Below, piece by piece: positions 36,601 to 48,600 of a DNA stretch of 64,000 nucleotides. The notes under the pieces are model-generated. The model ran no database searches. It worked only from the letters and a program-made list of their open reading frames with translations, and was not told the origin of the DNA. The stretch covers positions 4,107,501 through 4,171,500 of the forward strand of contig OU612074.1 of the NCBI GenBank assembly GCA_914767715.1. The letters run 5' to 3'. Made by a program: the position numbers and the translations under genes. Origin of the DNA: Membranipora membranacea (taxonomy: Eukaryota; Bryozoa; Gymnolaemata; Cheilostomatida; Membraniporidae). The number at the start of each line of letters is the position of its first letter. The first letter of the stretch is position 1.

Positions 36601-39600
36601 GGCAGATTCTTTTCATGTTTTTTCCAACATGGGAATGGTTAGAATTCATAAATCGAAATTGGAGTGAACCACAAATTCGAAGCATGGAACCATAGTGATA
36701 TACTACCTCTGCCTCCTTTGTTTGTCAACTAATAATACGGGATAGGGAAGCTAATCTAGACAGCAAAGCAGTCAACTGTGCAGTTACATAGGAACTATGA
36801 GGGTAATAATGCTCAAATTTGGTCCTTGATTGGGTTTCAAAATTTAGGATAATCCTCTATTTTAGTTTACTTTAATATTTGTTTCCAATACTTACCGACC
36901 AAAGTGGATATTAAATCTTAAAAGTGACAGAATGATTGTCAAAGTAAGTTGACAACCATCATAGAGAAACATTCCTGAAACCTTAGCAATGATTTTAGGT
37001 ATAAATTTTCACAAAAATTTGTTATGGCCTCTGAACAGGACTGTGTTATATGAACCCCAGTAAGCAAAGACTGGGTCGTCAAATAGCTCAATTGTCAATT
37101 GATACATTAATATCGATCACAAACTCAGGTTTAAATATACAAAGCATTCTAAATGCTCAGGTTGGTAGAAAACAATAATAAAATACTTGATGTGTGAGCT
37201 TTGCTCATTGCCCTTATGTTATCTGAAACCTGTTGGGTGGCAAAAAGGACACCAACGACAACACTTCTGATTTTCCGCATCATATTTTTTTGGTTATTTT
37301 GTGCTGTGATTCTATATCAATTTGACAGAGTGCTTCTTGTTTTTTTATTAAACAGCCCTGGCCACAGCTGTCCACAAAAATAAAACAAAAATCCATGGTT
37401 ATGTCATAAACACAAGCAGGAAGTGTAATTTTAGCAATGAATGATCGTCACTTGGGCCATACTATATATGAACAGCTTGGCACAAAAATCTGCAAATGAA
37501 TATGAGGGAACTGATTCCCAAAAATTGGCTGCGGTCACAATAACGGGAATTCATTGATATTGGTGTCGTATGTCAGTCGCTTGACATATTATTACTGTTT
37601 AGCACTGACGACATGCCTTTCAGTAATGTCTTCGCGCCTTGTCATCCATTTCGATAAAATTTTGGCACATAGCGTAAGGTACTTTTTTTCCTTAAAAATG
37701 AGTATGATGCCCCAAAAAAAAAGTGGCCCGGAGACGATAAATAATCCTCTTCTCTTGCGCTTTTCATTAGCGTTATGCCTGAAGAATACGCACGTCGTCG
37801 TCGTCGTCGGGGGGCCGTCTTGCGAGGGGCAAAAGTCTGGGGGGCTCACGCTAACCAGTACCGTGCTCTGCCTATGCAATATTTTGAAAGTAAATAATTA
37901 AAGAATCCTCGCCGGTCTAAGTCATTGATATCGTTAGAAATTGTCTCCCTTGATGACCTATGATGAATATAAGTGGTATGGTGTTTTACTGCACTATATA
38001 AGTTAAAGTCGATGTTAAAGCATAAATCTTGACTGTGGTCTCTGTTTATTATTTTCATATTTGATATTTTTTAGGTTCATAGGAGAATTGTTCAAGCTTC
38101 AAATGTTGGTACATAAGATTATGCACGACTGTGTGGTGAGCTTACTGAAGGGAGCCGATGAAGAAAGTTTAGAGTGTCTGTGTAGACTTCTGACCACAAT
38201 AGGAAAAGAGCTAGACACAGACAAGGCAAAGGTATGTTAGTCTTTCAAGCGATAGAAATTGTGATGATTTAAGTTTTTGCTTGTGAGACATAAAAAATGT
38301 CAATCGAATTTGATGTTGGCACCTCCTGGCCAACTTCCCTCAAACTAATAATTCCGATTAACACCATATAATATTATTTGATGTTTTACTTAGGTTTTGG
38401 GTAGCCCAGATTTGATAAGGCAGTAGTTACATAATCCCCTTAGGCTCTTGACCAGGTTGAATGTGAACTTTCCACAGCTTAATCTGAATATAAATTAAAT
38501 TGATTGTAAAACGTGATATGAAATAAGTTTATCTGACAAAATTTTTCCATCTTTTTGAAACATTTACAATGTTTTCGAGTTTCTTACAACTAACTGATCA
38601 TGATCACAAATCATGATAACAAATCTATTCATGGTATCTACTAGGAGGGATTAACCGTTTTCCTTAGATTTCTATACCTGCTGTTTTATAAACACACCCT
38701 AATTTTTGCTCTGATTTACCCCCTTTGATGGGGAGATCTTACAAGTTTGACTTATCCTCATGGCTCAAAAGATTTTTAAGAGATTTGTTCTGGTTCCGAA
38801 ATCTAATCATCAATCCATTGGTCAAAAGAATGTCTGTACTTTGATATTTATAGAAATGTCGGTCACAACTCTGCATTAGCCCAGTTCTCCTTTTGTCCCT
38901 TGGTCTAAACCCAGAATACTGCCACCATAATAATCTTCTCGAGTAATTTGACCCTTCTCTTTTGAAGCCGAGGACGAATCAATATTTTACCGAGATGAAG
39001 AAAATAGCCGATGGTCAGTCTCATAAGAAGGTCTCATCTAGGATTCGATTCGCTCTACAAGACACTATCGAGCTTAGAGAGGTGAGTTTCCCATCCCTCA
39101 CTCTCAACCAACAAGAGAGAAACAGACTAGGTGACATGATAATCGTCTCCCCCCCCCCCCCACCCTAGCCAAAATGTTGTTTGGTAGCAATCAATCTCAA
39201 AAACCTTCATACCCTTTATTTTAACTGATGAATAATGTATACCACTGATTGTAATACACCATTTGAGGTGGAGCAGCTGCTCTAGGTAAAGAAGGTCAGC
39301 AACACTGCCTGCGGGTCATACGCATCGCCCTCACTCATAACATGGTATGCCCTCTCTTATACTTTGGTCACTCCTCCCCAGATCATTGACCTTATGGTCT
39401 CATCAGATATGTTCTCATCTCACTCCACACTCATCTCCTCACTTCCAACATCCAGACATAAAATGCACGAGCTTTGATAAGCCCATGTTGCCTTAAATAG
39501 CCGCGAAAATAATTAGACACCCAGCATTAGAATATCACCCACTATAGATAATATCGACCTTGTATGATGTACCAGCTATGATAGATTTATACTTTATACT

Positions 39601-42600
39601 TGGCGTGGTCTCTTAAACAACGCCAAGCATAAACAGCTTGGCATAAACCATAAAATGAATATTGTTTGGCAACATATTCCTTAAATTTGGCCTCATGGTA
39701 AAGGAAAACGCTGTTACATGCCTCACATACAAAACCGGTAGCATCCTGGCAACATTGGACACAGGAGGTTGGCACGGTGGTAATATAGGCCAAGGCTTCT
39801 TTCTCTTCATGGAAAACAAATGGCACTGACACTATGGAGTAAAGTGCTAGGCTCTAAACTCAATAAAATTAACTAAATTAATTATGCATTCAATGCATAA
39901 ATTAAAATTCTTGTATCAACCAGGTAATATATACGCCCTATAAATCTAATATTCATATTCAACGCAGTGTTTCCTTTGGAAAGGACACCCTGACCGCCAA
40001 GCAATGATAAATTAGCATAATTCTAGAGACCATTAATCTATATTTGTGCTGAATATGTATATGTTTCTTCCGCAAAGATTTCATACATAATTGTAATAAA
40101 CATGTAATAACAAAAAACTAATGGTGATGGGGAAAAATTTGGTTGAAATATGTATTGAATATCTGCAGAAAAACGTCAACAATAATTGCTACACAGGATC
40201 AGCAGTCAGTTTATGTACAAAAAATAGAATATTTACACTGTAATAGATAAGCTTTTGTGATTGAAAATCTAATACTTGATTTCACCATTGGATGGAGTTG
40301 AGTGGAATGGTACCAGAGGTCTATTTGGGTATCTGGGAGTCATGAATCGAACTAGCTCTGGGTGATGAGGGTAATTCTCAGATACGAAATGAACCATGTT
40401 TTGGTCATGAGGGTAATCTGTTGTTTTATCGGGCAAGAAGTTCACAAGATTAGGGTTATGGGGGTAATCAGTAGCCTTGGTGTTATCAGGGAGAAATTGG
40501 ACCATGTTTGGGTTATGAGGATAATTGGTAGGTTCTGGTTTGAATATCACCTGGTCAGAGTGATGTTGGTAGTTGTCCCCATCAGATAGAAAGTTAACTG
40601 CTGCTGGATCATGTTGATAATCAGCTGGCTGAACCCGTGAAAATCTAATGAGACCAAATTTACTTGCAATGAAAGCACAAAATAAAACAGCAACTACTGT
40701 GAATAAGAGTCCGGTGATACAGGCGAGCATGGTCCAGAACTTGGCGGTGCGCTTGTGTTTGACAGCCGAGTCGTAATCACCCCTGTTCTTTTCTGTACGT
40801 GCTGAGAGAAAGTGAACTAATCCAATAACAGACAGCGGGCCGAAGCAGACGATGGTTGTGAGAATGGACATAACATAGTGACATGTCCATGGCCTAGTGA
40901 CTATCTCGGGGGCCAGCTCCTGTAAACAAAGATTAATAGAATAAGTCACCTCCAACATTAAGAAGAAGCTCCATTACTCCATACCGAATCATGAAAATGT
41001 GTGATTTGTGTAACAAATCCTCCATCACTCATGTCTATCCGGAGTTTGGTTGTTTTAAACATAGCTATAGTTAGGACAGTGAACACTTACACAATCGGGT
41101 GTGCTGACGGGGGACATATCGACTGTCGTAGCATCCTTGTCCATGGATATCACAGAAATAGTCGGCTTCTTAAGATCTCTGTCACCACCGATCTGTACAA
41201 CCTTTTTCTCTCCCTGTACTCCTGCTCCTGGTCTCATCTTGTATGCTGGTCTGTAAGATAAATGAATATTTGAGACACGCTAATCATGTGAAGTAATAGT
41301 GATACATAAATCTAAATAAGAAAAAATACACAAGGCTCTAGGCCTCAAGGCAAAGTAATTATTCTGAAATCCTAAGTGAAGCTTGGATAGTGATGTAAAT
41401 AAGCGCCAAGCGCTGCCTTCTCACGCTGCCGCAATAATACTTGACCGGGTTGTTCAGCAGCTGTCACCTGAGTGAACAGCTTCACCAAGTGGCTATCTTT
41501 TTTGTCTACACTCAACTAGAACAGCCCTCAAGCCCTCAAGAGATTGCTTCTTGTGACAAAGCATTTACATGCAGCACTTTTGATGTGAGCTTAGAAACTT
41601 TGCCTATGATGATTCCAAAGGACTGAAATGATTATCAAACACAAAAAGATAGAAAAATAATTCTCAACTCTCCCTTGACAAAGCTTCTTTTTCACTATCT
41701 TAAGCCCAACTGTTTTATGTGCACATGCGATTAGGCCCTCTAGGGACAGTTGATTGCTAAAAAAATGCACAAAGAAAACAAAGAGCTGTACTTATATAAA
41801 CTTCTTATGTTTACCTTGTGGTTCTTATATCAGCCTCAACAACTTTGGTTTCCTGACCTTTGTGGTGCCAATTAGATGAGAAGAGCAGACACAAGATAAG
41901 GTTAAACAATGTCTCAGTAAAATGTGAAACCTGAATACTTGAGAGGGAGATATTGTTACTTACATGTATAACACAGTATTAGTCAACTCTAGTCAATGAT
42001 ATCGACACCCTTATAATTATTGTAAGATATGCACTGGTGTGGATTTCTGATTTTTGTGAGGGGATTCAGCCTTGGCACAGCCTTATATATTATGCATACA
42101 ATACGCCTGGTTACCTCGAGAGTATATATAAGTGTTGTTATAGACTGGTATTGGTAGGATTATACATGCATGATTGAATAAATAGCCTGGAGATATATAT
42201 CATTACGATACAGCTATTCCTAGCTGAATGACGAATCATGAAACTTTTATTGTTGGCTGAACAACAAAAACAGTTGTCAAGAGATAAATCAAAATGGTCA
42301 GAAGCCTGTAACTAAGGATTAAGACTGTAATGATATGCTAAAAGATGATATTGTCTCAATATTTTCATTGCCATTCAGCAATATTATCGATTGTACTGAA
42401 TGTTTATATAGTAAAATTGGTAACTGACCTTTGGCTTCAATTAACCGAATTTGAGGAATCATATTATGATCTAAACTGTATCATTTTAATGACACAGTTA
42501 CCTGGTCAATTGAGGAAAATTGTATTCAACGAAATACATCTGTTGTGTTAGAATGGCGTCTGTCTGCGCTGCAGACTTGGGAGAAATCTCTGCAAACAGC

Positions 42601-45600
42601 CAGAGGGTCTAAAGTTGAACGACTCGATCTATGCAACACCTTCCTATACCTCCCTCATGTGTTATAACTGCGGTAGCAGCTGTTTTGCATCGAACATTGT
42701 CAAATATTTGGGTGTCCAGATTGTTTATGACAGGACAGGGTGTCACCATTTAGAAGCTGTCGTTATGTTTGCCCATTGCCTTGACACCCTTACTCTGTGA
42801 CACAGGTATGTAACTGTTTGATAGATGAGGACAATTGTGGTTTTCTGCATTTCTGACAAGTGTCCAGCTGCAACCAAATGGACTGAACACAAGTTCACCA
42901 ACCTGGGATAATGGAAAGACTGCTTGCTTCAATAAATTGGGAATAAACACTATCTGCAGGTGTGCCGCCCCACGCCAATGACCTTGGGCCTTTATGATGA
43001 GTCACTCTAAGTTACGGGGTCAATGCCTTAGATAAGCGGAGCTCCATTGCCCCATTGCTCCATTTGAAATCCGCATGTCTCATTCACCATGTCGCAATTA
43101 GCTTCCTTCTGATTAATCAGCCTGGTCTAGGACATGGAGCATCCATTGTTAACTGCCCAAAAATAGACTGGCGTGATAAGATTATTGCTTTTTTGCAAGT
43201 GCTGTGGTGCAAGGCCGAAAGCATAAAATGTTTGGGTCCGGTTTTATCTCTAACTTTGAGACTTGAAAAAGAAAAAAAAACACGTTTCTAAAAAGTAATG
43301 GTCCACTACATTTTTGCCAGCAGCTGAAAGTTCTTGTGATGTAAATATTGTGACATTTAGCCAAATGAATGGTTCTTTGTTTTGGTGATCATCCAGGAAA
43401 TAGACTACCACCAATCATGATTAGTATTAGGTTGGTGCTATTAGCTACAACTGAACAATTGATAAATGACCTTAATAACATAGATTAACTGTAGGATTTA
43501 AGAGGGACTGCACTGCGAGTGTTTACAGCTTAGTGAGAGAAAGCTGTTTGTTTAGTGGTCCAAGTTCAGCCCCTTTTATAGTAAGCGGCTTATAATTACA
43601 CGCTACAACACTTCTCGCAGCAGATTATACTAGGGCAATGTTTGCCAGCGAGAGAATAGTCTCATTGGTTAATTAGCAGTATCCAGTGGCACGTTTATGA
43701 CTGGATTCATTAAAAGGCTTTGTTTATGGAATATCATTGGCTGATAGCTAACCTTATGATTATATCGCAGCTTGTAAACACGCTTTGTGTCTGCAGGGAA
43801 AAATGTGGAGATAATGAGCAAAGGTAGAATTTCAAGCTCTATTTTATTAGCTGGTCTGTGGACCGCTTTATGTCCAATTGTTGATTGACTCGGCAAGCAA
43901 ATTAGGTTATAAATATTATGAATCATTGCTTTCCCAACTATTGCGTTAACCATTATTCTATGTCTAGGTAAAAGCTCAGAAATTGTATAAAAATCAGGTT
44001 GTCCGCTGTTGTAAAATCAGGGGAAAACTGCCAAAATATGAGATGTTCACAGCTATAGGAAGTTGTCCTTTCTTTTAAATTACTTCTCAAAGAACAGACA
44101 ACTCTGAGTTTATTTTGCATTCTGGATCTACTCAGCATTTAAAAAGTAGCATCACAGCATATAATAGTAGGCTGTATGATGCTGATGTTGATATACATAA
44201 TATTTATATGGAATATTTAATAAATATATGTTATATACCCAATAAACTTGAATCCCCAATGGTAATTAGTGTTTAATATGATATATAAACGATTCCGGTG
44301 GACTAGGAAACGATTAGAGGCAAATCTTCATTTGCCTTAAGACTCTGACAGTAAAGAGCCAAGTTTACTAGGAAGTAACGCTGATGTGACATCCATGGAC
44401 TGCCATACTTTTTGAAGGAACAATGGTACATATACTGTCAGAATGATTGACTGCCCATTCATCATCACAATGAATCACTCTGACACCTTAGGTATATTCT
44501 AATATTTGACACCAACAGTTCCACAATGTCAATACATAGGATTCGCTAGCTTTGGTGAACTATTCATAGCGAAGATTACAGCTGAGGCAATTGCTGCTTT
44601 TGAAGATTAACTGTGGTATTATTGAAAATGATCATGAGACACAGCACAATGTAAACATGGAAATATAAAACTAAAGCTGCATCAGCAGCATCCAGCAAAT
44701 ATGCTACTCATTCTTCACATCTATTACACTAACTGTCATATCACTTACAGTATAAACCATACAGTTTGGGTTGGCTGAATAAAATAACCAGTGTTTTTTG
44801 TATAAACAAACAAAATTTTGTTGTCAACTAGATAGCACCACGCTTTGCCTGTTTCTTGAAATATCACCCAAAGATTTCAATCTCAGCTCCATGTGATTGT
44901 TTGGCATGACTAATACTGATGAAGCAGTTTCATAACTAATGATTTCCTCCTCAAGCCAACTTCATTTGATCTAAGCATAAGCCCCTTTTGATTGCAAAAT
45001 AATCTAAACTGTTGATGGATTTTTCCTTGTGCCTGCCTTTAAATAGCACATTCATCATGATTTGTGGTTTCTATTGCCAACATGTCATGTGTTCATTGCA
45101 CAGGTAATTGACGCTGGATTTTCGATTTTTTTGTTGAGATTTTATTGTAGTTTTTTTGTAACAGGAACTTGGTAGAAAAAGTGTAAAAATTATAGGATAC
45201 AAAAACAAAGAAATATGAAATTTTATTTGAAGTGATAAACTATTGAAGACTCATGACAAAGTATTTCTCTGGTACAATTTACTCACAATTTATCTGAAGA
45301 CAGTAATTGTGTATTTCGAAAAATGAAGTACGATATGATTGAGGCATAGTTATGGAGGCAGCATGTTAGGCCATGCTCACAGGTTCAAAGGTGGCTTCAG
45401 TGGTGTCCAATATCTCATCATTAATCATCTCCTGTTCCTCTCTGATGATCTCATCCTCGAGAGCCTGCTCCTCCTGTATCTCCTGAACCAGCAGAGACTC
45501 AGTGGTGGTGCTGCTTGTGCTTGATGTTGATGCTGTAGTAGCGTTGAACATTTCCTCTTCCAGTAAGAAGCCAGTTGTTGTTGACCCTGTGAAGGTTTCG

Positions 45601-48600
45601 TTTGCGATCTCCTGCTCGAGAAAGCTCTCTGTTGTCGACGTGGAGGTGGAGGAGGAGGTGCTGGAAGTAGGGTTGACTTCCTCCTGAAACTCCTCAATGA
45701 TTTCACCAGTGTTCCCGTCAATTATCTCCTCCTGAATTATGGTGTTGTTGTCAGGCCCTGTGAATTCTTCCTCAATCACTTCGATGTTGTCAGTGGTAGA
45801 TTGAATGCTCTGTGAGGCGCTGTCGAATTCGGACATGGTTGTAGTTGTTGTGCTGCTGCTGCTCGGCTCTATAACTTCTTCAGCCAGGATTTCACCTGTG
45901 TTCTCATCAATTAGCTCTTCTACAAGTGTGTTGTTGAAGACTTCTTCGATAACTTCAACGTTATCTGTGGTTGATGATGGAAATGCAGATGTGCTTTCAA
46001 ACTCTGATGGTGTTGTGATAAGCTCATCAATGTTGTCAGACATAGTGGTGGACTCAAAGTTGGATGATGTTGTCTCAAAGTTGGATGATGTTGTCTCAAA
46101 TTCAGGGGTGGTAAGATTCACTTCATTTTCCAGCTCTTCGAGTTCTGCGGTGAGTTCAGAATTCTCTTCAGCCACTTCATCAAAATCCTCTTGGATTTGC
46201 TCATTGAGTACAGGGTCAGTTGTGTCTTCAAGCTCTTGTTCAAGCTCCTCTCCCTCCTGCTCATTTTCCAAGATCTCTTGAAATATTTGCTCCTCTACCT
46301 CATTGATGAATGTGGTTGTTGTTGAGGCTGTCGCCAGCTCCTCTTCAATGCCCTCAGTTGTTGATTGAACGATCGGCTCTCCAAATGTGGTGGTCTCTGA
46401 CTCCCATGTGGACTCTGGTCGCCATGTCGATTCTTGGTCAGTGGTTTGTGGCCACCTCTGGAATGGAAAATCTGTAGATACGAAATCTGCTGTGGTTGAT
46501 TGGAAATCTGCTGTGGTGGAAGGCTCTTCAATCATTGGAAGCTGGTTCTGGTACTGAGGACCCATTATCCAGTTGAACACATGGACTACACCATAAGAAG
46601 AGGTAGGAGTCGTTGGTTGTTCTTGCTGTTGCTCTTGAGACTCCCACTTGTTGTTTCCGGTTTGTCTTGAAACTGTGAAGTCGTCATCATAATCCGGCGC
46701 GCTGAACATGTCACCAAAATTATTGACAAACCAATAACCTCCGGCAAGCATTAAAACAGTAAAGATGGTAACTGCTACGATTCCGACGATTACAGCCCAG
46801 CATGACCAGCATTTGGCTTGCCTCTTTCTCTTCCTTGCTTCGACCATGTTACCTTGTTTCTGGTGTGTCTTGGCAGCTATGAAGTGAACAAGTCCAATGA
46901 CGCTGAGGGGTCCAAAGCAGCAGATGGTTGTCAGTATGGTCATGACATAGTGACATGTCCACTTGCTTTCATCAGCAACAGGTGCTGCTACATCAATTGA
47001 GGTCTGTAAGGAGAGCATTGCAACTCTTAGTATTTTCAATATAAATTATATTGAAAAAGATTCCAGCAACGGAAAGCAGATCAATGATTATAACATACTG
47101 ACTGTAAAGGTGTAAAATTTATTAAATGTTAATGTGTAGCATGCTGTTATCGGGGACATTTACCTCTTTAGGGACAATGGGTGTCATATCCACAGTTGTT
47201 TCTGTCCTTCCTCCGCTGATAAAGGAGATGACAGGAGACTGATTCTTCTCTACTTCAGCACCCATCTTCACCTTACCCTCGGCTGTTCCTGGCTTCATTC
47301 TGTCAAAATCAAAGAATCAAATCAAGGATGAAAAAAAGATACTGGAAATCTTCGAGAAATCCATGCAGACGATTATAATCAAAATTTCGACAGATTTCCA
47401 TGTAAGTTCAGTTGTCGCATAGTTTGGTGTCTGGAGTTAGAGATAATGACATGTTTTATTAGTGTATATGGTAGCAACGACATTCAAAGTAATAATCATC
47501 AGCATTTTCTTGTATTATGAGGAATAAGTGTGTTGTTCTCTTTCAGCCGAATATTTCTTACCTGTTTGATTGATAATTAAATCAAGTTACTCTGAAATAA
47601 GTGTTTCTCAGGGGTTAATTTTCCCAAAACTGATAAGTGTGAGCAACACAGCTCACAGTTATATTATGAATCTTGGCGCATCCTGCTGATATGCCTCACT
47701 GGGTAAAGGAAAGCTCAGCTTGTTTTTTGCACCCTTAATCTTAGCTGATTGGCTAGAGTTCACTTTTTATGTAAGCTATTTCCTCAAATCACGCACCTCT
47801 ATGTTGTTACACAAAATAATGTCATGAAAGCCCATATGCTAAATGAAGGGGTAATTATGATAATTATCATAGCAAGAACCACAAAGCTGGCAACTGACTT
47901 TTCACGTGATATCTTTCTTCCTTACTCAAGAATAGCCATGTAGTCTCAAACAAAGTGTCTGGAACAACCATACCAGGCAACCCTGAAAATCACTTGCTCT
48001 ATAAATATTCCAGACAAGGAAATAAAACTATGCCAATTATTTATTTATTTTCGGCAAAGCACATGCAACACGATAATGGGGCAGATCACTTTTGGCAAAA
48101 AAAATTAAATGATCTGAAAGGTTTTTCTAAGCACATATCCATGAAAGTGAGAAGAAAACCAAAGCCCTAAAATCAGTGGTACTTAATTATTAGAATAGGG
48201 TTTCGGATTTGTGCTGGAAAAATGTGAACAAATGTTCAGTGTGGTTTCCTGCAGGCGGGTGATTAAGGTTGTTGGTTATGGCTGTGTTGGTTATGGCTGT
48301 GTTGGTGGAGGTGTAGTAGGTGGTGCTGTAGTAGATGGTACTCTTGTAGGTGCTATTGAAGGCTGCGTTCTGGTTGTAACAGGCTTTGTCAGCAGAGGTG
48401 TAGTTGTTGGAGGTCGAGTCCTCCTCGGTACAGTACTCCTAGGTAATGTTACTGCTGGCTGTTTTGGCCCAGCGCTGGTTGTTGTAGGGACATCCATGAG
48501 GCAATGTGGGGCATCCTTCTGCACAGCTTTGAAGTACAAACACGTCAAATCTTGGTAAGATTGGGACTTTATGATATTGTCCCGATTGCTGTAGCCTAAG

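Larger units (their letters stand above)
34183..38074 (+). other. eIF4G intron between MIF4G exons 3 and 4 (3.9 kb)
   Basis: No nested gene recognised. Holds a family C element (34198-34312), a tRNA-like B-box fragment near 36,583 and a (CGT)n run at 37793-37810. Confidence 0.55.
30752..39081 (+). other. eIF4G MIF4G (HEAT-1) domain exons
   Basis: Five exons (30752-30898, 31655-31780, 33956-34182, 38075-38231, 38968-39081) encode the middle domain that binds eIF4A, eIF3 and RNA. Landmarks in order are [72 protein letters not shown] and SSRIRF. All core helices of the family appear to be present. Confidence 0.93.

Noticed and set aside
36540-36605. Functional tRNA gene
   Set aside because: Only the T arm is convincing; no D arm or 5' acceptor strand.
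45425-46531. Additional open frames on both strands within gene B
   Set aside because: Frames shadowing the Ser/Thr/Glu-rich coding tail; the CD225-joined frame with a validated splice site is the real one.
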